In this document: one piece after another, positions 1-8,034 of the stretch
How positions within the stretch are numbered: the stretch's first letter is position 1
Layout of the letters: each line of letters begins with the position of its first letter
From: Lachnospiraceae bacterium
Lineage (GTDB): Bacteria; Bacillota; Clostridia; Lachnospirales; Lachnospiraceae
NCBI GenBank assembly: GCA_016291655.1
Contig: JAEEYF010000013.1
Span: 1-64,000 of the forward strand
Direction: 5' to 3'
DNA length: 64,000 nucleotides
Notes under the pieces: model-generated
What the model saw: the letters and a program-made list of their open reading frames with translations, nothing else
The model's database searches: none
What the model was told of the DNA's origin: nothing
Made by a program: the position numbers and the translations under genes

Positions 1-53
1 CCCCGACACCCGCCTTAGAAGGGCGGTGCTCTATCCAGCTGAGCTACTGACAC
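1..53 (-). tRNA. tRNA-Arg (TCT), 3' end cut by window edge
   Basis: On the minus strand the 5' acceptor half, D arm (TAGCTCAGCTGGATAGAGC) and anticodon arm CCGCC-CTTCTAA-GGCGG are visible. The anticodon reads TCT, which decodes AGA. The T arm and 3' acceptor lie outside the window. It is the last of three minus-strand tRNAs and probably shares the promoter of the tRNA-Gly just upstream. Confidence 0.88.
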
Positions 54-81
54 ATAACTTAAACCAAAATGTCTAAGTAAA

Positions 82-152
82 AGCAGGTGATGGGAATCGA
101 ACCCACGTATCCAGCTTGGAATGCTGGTGTTCTACCATTGAACCACACCTGC
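82..152 (-). tRNA. tRNA-Gly (TCC)
   Basis: The 71-nt cloverleaf is complete: acceptor GCAGGTG pairs with CACCTGC, the T loop is GGTTCGATTCC, and the anticodon loop ATTCCAA gives TCC (GGA codons). The discriminator base is T. A promoter lies about 75 bp upstream (227-255). Confidence 0.95.
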
Positions 153-226
153 ATGTTTTAAACTATTCAATTAATGATAGTCCCTGACCGCCCGCCCGTA
201 TGTTACACGCTCAAGCGACAAGCGAT

Positions 227-255
227 AATTTACCACAGGATTGAACATTTGTCAA
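227..255 (-). promoter_or_regulatory. Sigma-A promoter for tRNA-Gly/tRNA-Arg
   Basis: Minus strand TTGACA (250-255), 17-bp spacer, TAAATT (227-232). It faces the tRNA-Gly/Arg pair, so these two are probably transcribed separately from tRNA-Pro. Confidence 0.7.
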
Positions 256-321
256 CATCATTTTTCATGATTTTTAACATTAAATAGCCTGTCGGACATA
301 TGCCTCCGCAAAAGTCCGCAA

Positions 322-395
<74 letters not shown>

Positions 396-421
396 AACTT
401 TTAAAGCGAAAAAGCAAACGG

Positions 422-450
422 ATTATACCTCAGAGAAGGACAAATGTCAA
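422..450 (-). promoter_or_regulatory. Consensus sigma-A promoter for tRNA-Pro
   Basis: Minus strand TTGACA (445-450), 17-bp spacer, TATAAT (422-427). This is a perfect consensus, as expected for a stable-RNA gene, with the start site about 20 bp before the tRNA. Confidence 0.85.
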
Positions 451-527
451 CACTTTAACGGATCGGAGCATAGTCGCTCCGACCCGTTCGATCGTCATTT
501 ATCCGTTACCTTCCGTTTTTCAAAGGA

Positions 528-2753
528 TCACTCTTCTTTGCTCTTGAACAAACGTGTTCCGAGGAGATTCCACAAAGGACCCGTGATGCATACGGAGGAG
601 TAAGCTCCCGCAATGATACCGAACATGAGCGGGATCGCAAATTCCTTCATTGAATCAACACCGAAGATAACCAACGGGAACACCATGAGGAACGTTGTAA
701 AGGATGTATTGATACTTCTGGAAAGCGTCTGTGTGATCGACCTGTCAACGATCTCTGAGACGCTGTCCTTCTTAAGCTTCTCTGAAAGGTTCTCGCGGAT
801 ACGGTCAAATATAACGATCGTAGCGTTAATGGAGTAACCTACGATGGTAAGCATACATGCAATGAAGCTGTTTCCGACAGAGATCCTTACCACAGCATAG
901 AGCATAAGTACCACAAGAACGTCATGTACAAGTGCGATTACCGCAGAAGCCGCAAAGTTAAAGTTCTTGAAACGGAACCAGATGTAGATCAGCATGCATA
1001 CAACCGCTACGGCTACCGCAATGATCGCATGTCTTCTCATCTCTGCACTGATGCTTCCGGAAATATTCTTCGTTTCAATAAGAGATTCGTCAGCACCGTA
1101 TTTTTCAACAAGAGCATTTGTGATCGCCGCTCTCTGGTCCTTGTCGATCTCAGCTGTTTTGATGATATAAGTGTTTTCTCCTGACACCTTTGTAATACGA
1201 GATGTCATTCCGACACTGTCCGAAACGAGTTTTTCAAGTTCTGCATTCAGGCTGTCCGAATACTTATCGGGAAGTGTAACGGAAAGCGAGGTGCCGCCGG
1301 AGAAATCAAGGCCGTAATTCAAAGCCTTTCCGTCCTTTGCCCCATATACGATCATAGCGCCAAACCCTGCGAGGATCAATATGCCTGAAGCAATGGCAAA
1401 CTTGGGACTGTTTTTAACAAAAGCAATATTCTTTCTTTCCTTGGCTATGCCATAGAATCTTTCGCTGTGGAAACCAATCTCATAAAGCGCTCTGAGAATG
1501 AATCTGGTCACTACGAGCGCCGTAAACATTGAAAGAACGATACCGATGGCAAGGGTTGTTGCAAAGCCCTTTACTCCGCCCGATGTCATAAGGAAGAGAA
1601 CCAGCGCGGCAATGAGAGTTGTTACGTTTCCGTCAAGGATCGCACTGAAGGCCTTTTGGAAACCGTTCTTGAATGCGCTTCTTACCGTAAGTCCCTTAGC
1701 AAGTTCTTCACGGATACGCTGGAATATAATGACGTTGGCGTCAACGGCCATACCTATCGAAAGAATGATACCCGCAATGCCCTGCAATGTAAGCGTTGCT
1801 TCAAACGCATTGAGGAAAAATACCATAAGTCCCACATAGATGATAAGCGCTATGGATGCTGCAACACCGGGCACTCTGTAGTATACTGTCATGAAAATGA
1901 TCAGGCATATAAATCCTACAGCCCCTGCAATAAGCGATGTTCTGATGGCATCCTGTCCGAGCTGGGCACCTACAACACTTGAACGCATTTCTGAAAGTTC
2001 GATCGGAAGTGCACCGATCCTGATCGTTGAAGCAAGAGCATCTGCCTCTTCATAATTAGCCATACCCATTACTACGGCAACGCCATCGGTGATGGCGGAA
2101 TTAACGTAGGGTGCGGAAACAACATTGTTGTCATATACGATCGCGATTATGGATCCGACAGATTTTGCGGTTGCTTCGGCAAATTTGACCGCGCCGTCCT
2201 TTGTGAGGAAGAGTTGAACAACATAATCTATTCCGCCCGTATATGAATTCGCCTCCTGTGTGCCGGCCTTTGCATCCGCTATATCATTACCGTTTAATAC
2301 TATCTGGTCGGCTGCTTTAAGTTCATCAATTGTCTTGGAAAGCTTATATCCGCTTTCGGCTTCGCTATCCTTCACAATGTTTCCGGTACCGTAGATGAAA
2401 TAAAGTGCGCCTGGATTTCCGAGGTCCGTAAGAATGGCCTCGGCATTATCTGCACCGGGTATCTCAACATTGATTCTCTCGGAGCCTTCTCTGTAAACGT
2501 TTGATTCTGTTGAATAAACGTCGGCACGAAGCTGTAATTTATATATGGCGTCACCCATCTCCTCATCGGTAGGATCATCCTTAACGGTCTCATAAGTGAT
2601 ACTTACTCCACCTTCCAGATCCAAACCTTTCTTAATCCGTGCAGCGGAGAAAAGCTTATCCTCTCCAAAACCGACAACAGACATAAACACCAGCAGTCCC
2701 GCTACCGCAAGTACTGCCAGAAGTTTTATAAAGCCAACTAATTTTGCGTTCAT
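528..2753 (-). CDS. secDF: Fused protein-export membrane protein SecDF
   Basis: SecD and SecF are fused in one 741-residue chain. The protein assists the SecYEG translocon at the membrane, using proton flow to pull exported proteins outward. There is an N-terminal membrane segment (about 8-28), the SecD motif DLEGG (46-50), a large extracytoplasmic domain and a first bundle of membrane helices. The SecF half begins near residue 445 with the GLDFSGGT motif and a second helix bundle. Length fits clostridial SecDF fusions. The start has an AAAGGAAG ribosome site. It follows purE by 21 bp and may be cotranscribed with it. Confidence 0.95.
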   Translation of the reverse strand: MNAKLVGFIKLLAVLAVAGLLVFMSVVGFGEDKLFSAARIKKGLDLEGGVSITYETVKDDPTDEEMGDAIYKLQLRADVYSTESNVYREGSERINVEIPGADNAEAILTDLGNPGALYFIYGTGNIVKDSEAESGYKLSKTIDELKAADQIVLNGNDIADAKAGTQEANSYTGGIDYVVQLFLTKDGAVKFAEATAKSVGSIIAIVYDNNVVSAPYVNSAITDGVAVVMGMANYEEADALASTIRIGALPIELSEMRSSVVGAQLGQDAIRTSLIAGAVGFICLIIFMTVYYRVPGVAASIALIIYVGLMVFFLNAFEATLTLQGIAGIILSIGMAVDANVIIFQRIREELAKGLTVRSAFKNGFQKAFSAILDGNVTTLIAALVLFLMTSGGVKGFATTLAIGIVLSMFTALVVTRFILRALYEIGFHSERFYGIAKERKNIAFVKNSPKFAIASGILILAGFGAMIVYGAKDGKALNYGLDFSGGTSLSVTLPDKYSDSLNAELEKLVSDSVGMTSRITKVSGENTYIIKTAEIDKDQRAAITNALVEKYGADESLIETKNISGSISAEMRRHAIIAVAVAVVCMLIYIWFRFKNFNFAASAVIALVHDVLVVLMLYAVVRISVGNSFIACMLTIVGYSINATIVIFDRIRENLSEKLKKDSVSEIVDRSITQTLSRSINTSFTTFLMVFPLVIFGVDSMKEFAIPLMFGIIAGAYSSVCITGPLWNLLGTRLFKSKEE

Positions 2754-2774
2754 TTTGATTTCTTCCTTTAATTT

Positions 2775-3278
2775 TTATTTCTCATATTTCAAGCCAAGTT
2801 CTTCCATCCTGACTTTTTTAACCATTACAGAGGCCTTAAGATCTTCCTTGTATGCCTCAAGCTTTTTAAGCAGTTCTTCATCTCCCGTTGCCAGGATCTT
2901 CGCTGCCAATATGCCCGCATTCGCACCGCCGTCGATCGCAACCGTCGCGACGGGAATGCCTGAAGGCATCTGAACTATGGAATACAACGAATCCATTCCC
3001 GAAAGGGCCGCGGATTTGATCGGAACACCTATCACCGGAAGCGGAAAGATAGCCGCGCACATTCCCGGAAGATGAGCCGCTCCGCCTGCTCCCGCAATAA
3101 TAACCTTAAATCCTTTTTCTTTTGCACCGGCCGCATAATCAAAGAAAACGTCGGGCATACGATGAGCCGAGATAACGGTCATTTCGTAGTCGATGCCAAA
3201 CTTTTCAAGCATTTCCGCTGCTTTTTTCATGATCGGGAAATCGGAATCACTTCCCATTACAATACCAACTTTTGCCAT
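2775..3278 (-). CDS. purE: N5-carboxyaminoimidazole ribonucleotide mutase
   Basis: This 167-residue class I PurE carries out a step of cytosolic de novo purine synthesis, converting N5-CAIR to CAIR. The sequence shows the family signature [12 protein letters not shown] near the N terminus, ISAHR, and the Gly/Ala-rich [11 protein letters not shown] loop. Length is normal. A GGGAGG ribosome site precedes the ATG. The partner purK is not in the window. The distal purine gene purL sits at the far end of the window, so the pathway genes are scattered. Confidence 0.95.
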   Translation of the reverse strand: MAKVGIVMGSDSDFPIMKKAAEMLEKFGIDYEMTVISAHRMPDVFFDYAAGAKEKGFKVIIAGAGGAAHLPGMCAAIFPLPVIGVPIKSAALSGMDSLYSIVQMPSGIPVATVAIDGGANAGILAAKILATGDEELLKKLEAYKEDLKASVMVKKVRMEELGLKYEK

Positions 3279-3305
3279 GTTGCCTCCCTCTTTTTTTGTT
3301 TGGTC

Positions 3306-3319
3306 GGCGTTTAAACGCC
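3306..3319. repeat. Perfect 14-bp palindrome GGCGTTTAAACGCC
   Basis: A perfect palindrome lies in the 41-bp gap between the unknown gene at 3320 and purE. It could form a short RNA hairpin or be a protein site. No T-run follows on either strand, so it is not a typical terminator. Confidence 0.4.
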
Positions 3320-4120
3320 TTATCCCTCAACAGCCTTGTTTTCAGTCAGACTGTATTTTTCAATGATCTTTCTTTGGGCGGGTGTGAACGCATATGCTTC
3401 CCCCTTGAACACAGGCTCGAAGCCCGCTATCGTCGGAAATTTCCGGTAAAGTTGCGGAACCGTTTCGGCTTTACCGCCCTTTTCGGCTCTGTTGTTCACG
3501 CACTCCGCATATTTCGCCGCATATGACCTGTCCAAATAAAAAGCGCGATCCTCTCTGTGATCGTAAACAAATTGAGGATTTAACTTGAACGCCCTGTCAT
3601 CCTTGATCTGCGGAATGCCTCTTTCCAAAAGAAGCTCCATATTGTCCTTCATAAAAGAACAATAGGCGGCCTTCGCCTCGGAAAAGGCTGCTTTCTCTGC
3701 CTCCGCCTGACTCGTCCCGTCCGAAAAGGCATCTCTGAAGATACAATATATCTCAATAAACAGTTCAAGAAAAGGCGTCACCGTTTCCATGTTCCCCGCT
3801 TCTGCCTCTGTTATCAGGGCATATGCATCGGCGGCCATCATCGACAGCAGTCGTCCTGTCTTTCTTTTGTATCTCTTCACCGCAAACGTCGGATTTTCAA
3901 GGCTTTCCTCATAGTTTTCCGCCTTTATCCCATCGAAGATCGTGTCCCGGGAGCCTATGCCCGCGGGAGTTTCCGAAGCGCAGACTCGCTTCCACAGCGA
4001 AGCAAGCTTCCTGAAAGCGGCGGCAGGCTTTTCGGGCATACCGTCCTTCGTGCCGCACTCCTCCGTGATCTCCGAGATCCTTTCAAAAGCCAGATCATGT
4101 CTTTCCTTAATAAAATCCAT
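3320..4120 (-). CDS. Hypothetical protein; resembles an N-terminal domain of a clostridial aminopeptidase
   Basis: A soluble, mainly helical 266-residue protein with no signal peptide. The central stretch ([11 protein letters not shown] at about 89-99, then GRLLSMM) and the later [10 protein letters not shown] segment recall, from memory, the N-terminal region of large clostridial aminopeptidases. The catalytic metallopeptidase domain that would follow is absent: the frame ends just before purE. It may be a stand-alone domain or a truncated gene. The ribosome site is weak (ACGGGT). It lies between the C39-like lipoprotein (91 bp upstream) and purE (41 bp downstream). Coding status is likely; function is unknown. 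Confidence 0.6.
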   Translation of the reverse strand: MDFIKERHDLAFERISEITEECGTKDGMPEKPAAAFRKLASLWKRVCASETPAGIGSRDTIFDGIKAENYEESLENPTFAVKRYKRKTGRLLSMMAADAYALITEAEAGNMETVTPFLELFIEIYCIFRDAFSDGTSQAEAEKAAFSEAKAAYCSFMKDNMELLLERGIPQIKDDRAFKLNPQFVYDHREDRAFYLDRSYAAKYAECVNNRAEKGGKAETVPQLYRKFPTIAGFEPVFKGEAYAFTPAQRKIIEKYSLTENKAVEG

Positions 4121-4211
4121 AAATTTACCCGTCTAACCGCAATTATACAGCTCCGTACAAAGCATTGCCGATGAGGACTGTTTCGTTCCCATCGGCCGCT
4201 TCAATACCATA

Positions 4212-5378
4212 TCAATTGGAATTGATAACTATGCACGCATTGCTGTACTGTTCCTTGTATCTCTCATCGAACATTTCCATATCGTACTCCACAAGACCTT
4301 TCATGGGATCGCATACGATGATGGTGCCCTTCGTCTTGTTGTAGCCCGAGATGACTACACAATGCTCATTGTTACGCCATGTATAAGTCTTTCCGTCAAT
4401 AACCCAAGAATCGCCGTAAGAGGTCGGTGTCAAGCTTACCGTAGTCCAGCACATAACGGGAACACCGCTCTTAACATAAAGCAACAGCTCTTCCAGCGAA
4501 CTGCCGGAAACCTCGACACATTTTTTCTGAGTCAGATTTCTGTCTTTAAACCATGCATTTGCACAATTTACAATAACGGGTGCATAGCAACCGTAGCTGT
4601 TTATGCCTGTCTTGGGATTACCGATAAAGCATTCGAAAGGAGTTGCCTCGCCGGGCTCGGCTGTTCTTAAAAAGCTCTCGGCTATCGAAACCTTGTCCGC
4701 CCTGTCATACCCCAAATACCTCAGCACCATGGTCAGGCACGTGACCTCCGGCCCGTTGATCAATTCGGGTTTTTGCATCAGGTTCTTTACATTTAGAACA
4801 TACACATCCTCGCCGCTTTTCGCCGCTTGCAAAGTGTATTCCATTACATCCAGATGTATGGTTCCCACTCTGGCAGGCCTTTCGGTCGTCAGGTAGTCCC
4901 CGTAAACATAGGCATAGTTTCCGTTATAGGATATCTTGCTCCATCCGTTGGAAAGGATCCCTATCCTGTGCACGCAGTCATTTTCGGTAAGTGAACCTGC
5001 GATAAGGTACTCTGTGGACCAGCCGTATCGAACATTGGCGGGTTCCGTGGCATATACCCACTCGTCAACCTTTCTCCCGGGCGGCTCATCCGACATTGGC
5101 GTCGGAGTAGCTATCATAAAAGGAGTTGGCGTAGCTTTAAAATTTGGATCGGGTGTGGGAGTCGGCGTCAATATCTTTATCGAAACACCGGCTTCGTCTC
5201 CGTAGCCTTCTTCTCCGCCTGAAACAACCGTATCAATAGTATCTCCGATCTTTTCGACAATTGAATCTCCGATATAAGAATCAAATCTTTCGGTCGCAGT
5301 GTCAAAAATGGCCAGACCGCAGCCATACAACGCGATAGGTGTCAGTATTAATAATATTGATAATAAAACCTTTTTCAT
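4212..5378 (-). CDS. Lipoprotein with SH3-like and C39-like peptidase domains
   Basis: A 388-residue surface lipoprotein. The signal peptide ends in lipobox LYGC (Cys20). A Thr-Pro linker (about 70-101) leads to a bacterial SH3-like domain (about 105-168), then a C39-like (YvpB-type) papain-fold domain (about 195-388). The C-terminal His339 (NEHCVV) and Asp357 (CDP) fit a Cys-His-Asp enzyme. At the site where this family normally reads GCEVTSLAM the protein reads GPEVTCLTM: the usual nucleophile is Pro210 and a Cys sits four residues on (Cys214). It may be inactive or rearranged. It starts 16 bp after the dCMP deaminase stop. Confidence 0.8.
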   Translation of the reverse strand: MKKVLLSILLILTPIALYGCGLAIFDTATERFDSYIGDSIVEKIGDTIDTVVSGGEEGYGDEAGVSIKILTPTPTPDPNFKATPTPFMIATPTPMSDEPPGRKVDEWVYATEPANVRYGWSTEYLIAGSLTENDCVHRIGILSNGWSKISYNGNYAYVYGDYLTTERPARVGTIHLDVMEYTLQAAKSGEDVYVLNVKNLMQKPELINGPEVTCLTMVLRYLGYDRADKVSIAESFLRTAEPGEATPFECFIGNPKTGINSYGCYAPVIVNCANAWFKDRNLTQKKCVEVSGSSLEELLLYVKSGVPVMCWTTVSLTPTSYGDSWVIDGKTYTWRNNEHCVVISGYNKTKGTIIVCDPMKGLVEYDMEMFDERYKEQYSNACIVINSN

Positions 5379-5394
5379 CTTGCCTCTTTGCGAA

Positions 5395-5874
5395 TTACAG
5401 TTCTAAGGTGATCTCCTTATTTCCCGCTTCGAATCTTCTGTATTTGACTCCCGCCGATTTGAGCATGCGCTTTGCGGCTATGTCCGTATCGGTATTGCGG
5501 TACTTGTCGGAGTAATAGATTATCTCCGATATGCCTGCCTGGATCAAAGCCTTTGTGCACTCATTGCAGGGGAACAGCGTAGTGTATATCCTTGCACCCC
5601 TAAGGTCCGTTCCCGTATAGTTCAGAATGGCATTGAGCTCCGCGTGACAAACATAAACATATTTCGTTTCAAGAGTAGAGCCTTCTCTTTCCCATGGATA
5701 TTCATCATCGGAACAGCCTTTTGGCATTCCGTTGTATCCCACGGAAAGGATCTTGTTGTCGACACTTACTATGCACGCTCCCACACTGGTGTTGGGGTCT
5801 TTGCTTCGCTGTGCGGAAAGAAGCGCTATACCCATAAAGTACTCGTCCCACTTAAGATAATCAGCCTTTTTCAT
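5395..5874 (-). CDS. comEB: dCMP deaminase (ComEB family)
   Basis: A 159-residue zinc-dependent cytidine/deoxycytidylate deaminase. It converts dCMP to dUMP in the cytosol, feeding thymidylate synthesis. Zinc motifs are clear: CHAE (His and catalytic Glu) and PCNEC with two cysteines. The N-terminal RSKDPNTSVGA segment is typical of the family. Length is normal. It is the first gene downstream of a promoter at 5919-5947 and probably heads a unit with the C39-like lipoprotein. The competence name comEB reflects family usage only; no other competence genes are nearby. Confidence 0.93.
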   Translation of the reverse strand: MKKADYLKWDEYFMGIALLSAQRSKDPNTSVGACIVSVDNKILSVGYNGMPKGCSDDEYPWEREGSTLETKYVYVCHAELNAILNYTGTDLRGARIYTTLFPCNECTKALIQAGISEIIYYSDKYRNTDTDIAAKRMLKSAGVKYRRFEAGNKEITLEL

Positions 5875-5918
5875 CTTCTTCTCCTCGTTTTGAAAACAGT
5901 GAAATATGCTAATTTGTT

Positions 5919-5947
5919 ATTGTAACTTAGGTTTAATCAAAATGCAA
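5919..5947 (-). promoter_or_regulatory. Promoter for the dCMP deaminase unit
   Basis: Minus strand TTGCAT (5942-5947), 17-bp spacer, TACAAT (5919-5924), about 45 bp before the start codon. Confidence 0.6.
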
Positions 5948-5955
5948 GAAAAAAC

Positions 5956-6026
5956 CAAAAAATGACCCCTTAACCCCGTCCCCGGGGTTCAAAAAATGAT
6001 ACCATAACCCCGTCCCCGGGGTTCAT
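5956..6026. repeat. Dispersed GGGGACGGGG-type repeat, two units (locus A)
   Basis: Two tandem units of about 33 bp, each AAAAAATGA followed by CCCCGTCCCCGGGGTTC. The same family occurs at 25503, 27394 and 32080. The first bases of the unit (AAATGA) contain the TGA stop codon of rlmH. The central CCCCGTCCCCGGGG is partly self-complementary. Confidence 0.8.
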
Positions 6027-6502
6027 TTATGGTAGGGTTCTCCCACGCGGATCTTGAAACTGCGGTAAATCTGCTCCAGAAGCACGACCCGCATCAGCTG
6101 ATGTGGGAAGGTCATCTTGGAGAAGGACAATTCGTAATCAGCACGGGCATAGACTTCCGCGGAGGTTCCGAGAGAGCCTCCGATCACGAAGACGATGTGG
6201 TTCACTCCGCGAACGTTGAGCTTTTCGATCTCATCGGAAAGCTCGGGAGACGTGAGTTGTTTGCCTCTGATCGCAAGCAGGATCACGTGAGCATTGTCAG
6301 GGATTGCTTTAAGGATGCGGTCTCCTTCCGTTTTTCTGATCTGCTCTTCCGCCGCCTCTCCGATCCCGTCGGGACTCTTTTCGTCCGGAACCTCTTTGAT
6401 CTCCAGCTTGCAATACTTGGACAATCTCTTCGAGTACTCCGCTATGGCATCGGTAAAAAACTTTTCTTTTATCTTTCCCACACAAACTATTGTGATCCTC
6501 AT
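6023..6502 (-). CDS. rlmH: 23S rRNA pseudouridine-1915 N3-methyltransferase
   Basis: This 159-residue SPOUT-family methyltransferase modifies pseudouridine 1915 in helix 69 of 23S rRNA using S-adenosylmethionine. The SPOUT knot motifs are present: LLAIRGKQ, FVIGGSLG and the C-terminal HQLMRVVLLEQIYRSFKI with GEPYHK. The family usually ends in this PYH-type tail, so the protein is complete. The stop codon lies in the first bases of a dispersed repeat. The start overlaps the stop of the upstream polymerase gene (ATGA), implying translational coupling. Confidence 0.96.
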   Translation of the reverse strand: MRITIVCVGKIKEKFFTDAIAEYSKRLSKYCKLEIKEVPDEKSPDGIGEAAEEQIRKTEGDRILKAIPDNAHVILLAIRGKQLTSPELSDEIEKLNVRGVNHIVFVIGGSLGTSAEVYARADYELSFSKMTFPHQLMRVVLLEQIYRSFKIRVGEPYHK

Positions 6503-8034
6503 TCCGCCTTATGGCCTCCGATCTGTCTGTTTCTTTCTATGGTCGTTCCGCCCTTTTCAAGATTCATCCCTTTAAGGACCGCATTTTTCCCAAATTTTTC
6601 TTTTATCTCAAGGACCGCTTTCTGAACGTTCTTTTCCCGCTTCATTTTTTCCTTCTTCTCGGCTCTGTCCTTTTCCAGCTTATCATAGTCGGTAAACAGT
6701 TCCATCTGTTCAAAGGCAGATGCCTGTTCCTCCATTACTTCCGCCTTCTTTTCCGGGATGACACGTGAAGCTACCACGTTCAGCCTTCTTACCGTAAGGT
6801 CCTTGTCCGCTATGCGATCGTAGAGTTCAAGCATATATTGCATGATCACCGTCGTGGAGGACGTGAAACCGGGAAGATTGATCGAGCCGTGAACACCTTT
6901 GGGTATGGGTCTTCCGTAGTGATCGAACACTACCTCGCCTTCGTAGTTCTTCATTTTCTCCGTATCCTTAAGGTTCTCCGTATCAAACCCTATGTTCAGT
7001 ACAAGCTGATCGGTAACCACTTCTTTTCTCACAAGGTCCAGCACCAAAAGGTCCGTCATTTCCTTTACGATCAGTCTCGTCTTGTCGTGGTCATAGGGTT
7101 CCTTAAGCACCTGTCCGATGCTTACGGAGTTGCTTGAAGGCTTGTATTCCTTGATTTCCTTCATTCCCACCGGCTCCCAGCCCCAGGCGTGATCTATCAG
7201 CAGTTCTGCGTTGATCCCGAAAAGTCTGTAAAGAAGATCTTCATTATAATAATCCTGTTTTTTGCCTACGGAACATCTTGCTATGTCCCCCATGGTGTAC
7301 ATACCGTATTTTTCAAGCTTTTTGGAGATGCCCCTTCCGACCCGCCAGAAATCCGTAAGCGGACGGTGGTCCCAGAGGAGCCTTCGGTAACTCATCTCAT
7401 CCAGTTCCGCTACGCGTACACCGTCCTTGTCGGCAGGCATATGCTTTGCAACGATGTCCATGGCCACCTTGCTCAGGTAAAGGTTTGTTCCGATCCCTGC
7501 CGTAGCAGTAATGCCCGTGTTTTTCAGAACGTCCCTCACCATGGTCATAGCCAGTTCGTGAGCCGTCATCCTGTATGTGTTAAGGTAGGCCGTGGCATCG
7601 ATAAACACCTCATCCACCGAATAGACCGTAATGTCCTCCGGGGCTATATATTTAAGGTACACTCCCAGAATATCGGTACTGTATTTCATGTAAAGCGCCA
7701 TTCTCGGCGGTGCCTGTATAAAATCCGCCTCGAGAGAGGGATCCTTTTCCAGTTCGTTTCCGAAAACAGACTTTCCCTTAAATTCTCTTCCCGGTGCGTT
7801 CACCCTTCGTTCGGAATTGACCTCGGTCATCCTTTGCAGCACCTCAAAAAGCCTTGGTCTCCCGGGTATGCCGAATTTCTTCAGCGTAGGGGAGACAGCA
7901 AGGCATATGGTCTTGGAAGTTCTTTCCGGATCCGCCACCACAAGGTTTGTATTAAGAGGATCCAAGCCGCGGGAGATGCATTCCACCGAGGCATAGAAAG
8001 ATTTGAGGTCGATTGCGATATATTGTCTTTCCAT
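6499..8034 (-). CDS. Y-family (UmuC/ImpB-like) DNA polymerase
   Basis: A 511-residue translesion DNA polymerase. The palm motifs are clear: AIDLKSFYASVE at the N terminus (first acidic residue) and YSVDEVFID (catalytic Asp-Glu), followed by helix-hairpin-helix and little-finger regions. The length and layout match the UmuC/YqjW group of Firmicutes rather than compact DinB. These enzymes copy damaged DNA and are often SOS-induced; I found no obvious LexA box here. Start and copA stop share one base (TAATG), and its stop overlaps rlmH, so the three genes form one operon. Confidence 0.9.
   Translation of the reverse strand: MERQYIAIDLKSFYASVECISRGLDPLNTNLVVADPERTSKTICLAVSPTLKKFGIPGRPRLFEVLQRMTEVNSERRVNAPGREFKGKSVFGNELEKDPSLEADFIQAPPRMALYMKYSTDILGVYLKYIAPEDITVYSVDEVFIDATAYLNTYRMTAHELAMTMVRDVLKNTGITATAGIGTNLYLSKVAMDIVAKHMPADKDGVRVAELDEMSYRRLLWDHRPLTDFWRVGRGISKKLEKYGMYTMGDIARCSVGKKQDYYNEDLLYRLFGINAELLIDHAWGWEPVGMKEIKEYKPSSNSVSIGQVLKEPYDHDKTRLIVKEMTDLLVLDLVRKEVVTDQLVLNIGFDTENLKDTEKMKNYEGEVVFDHYGRPIPKGVHGSINLPGFTSSTTVIMQYMLELYDRIADKDLTVRRLNVVASRVIPEKKAEVMEEQASAFEQMELFTDYDKLEKDRAEKKEKMKREKNVQKAVLEIKEKFGKNAVLKGMNLEKGGTTIERNRQIGGHKAE

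Noticed and set aside
5395..5874. A competence locus implied by the name comEB
   Set aside because: No comEA, comEC or other competence genes are present; the gene is a dCMP deaminase.
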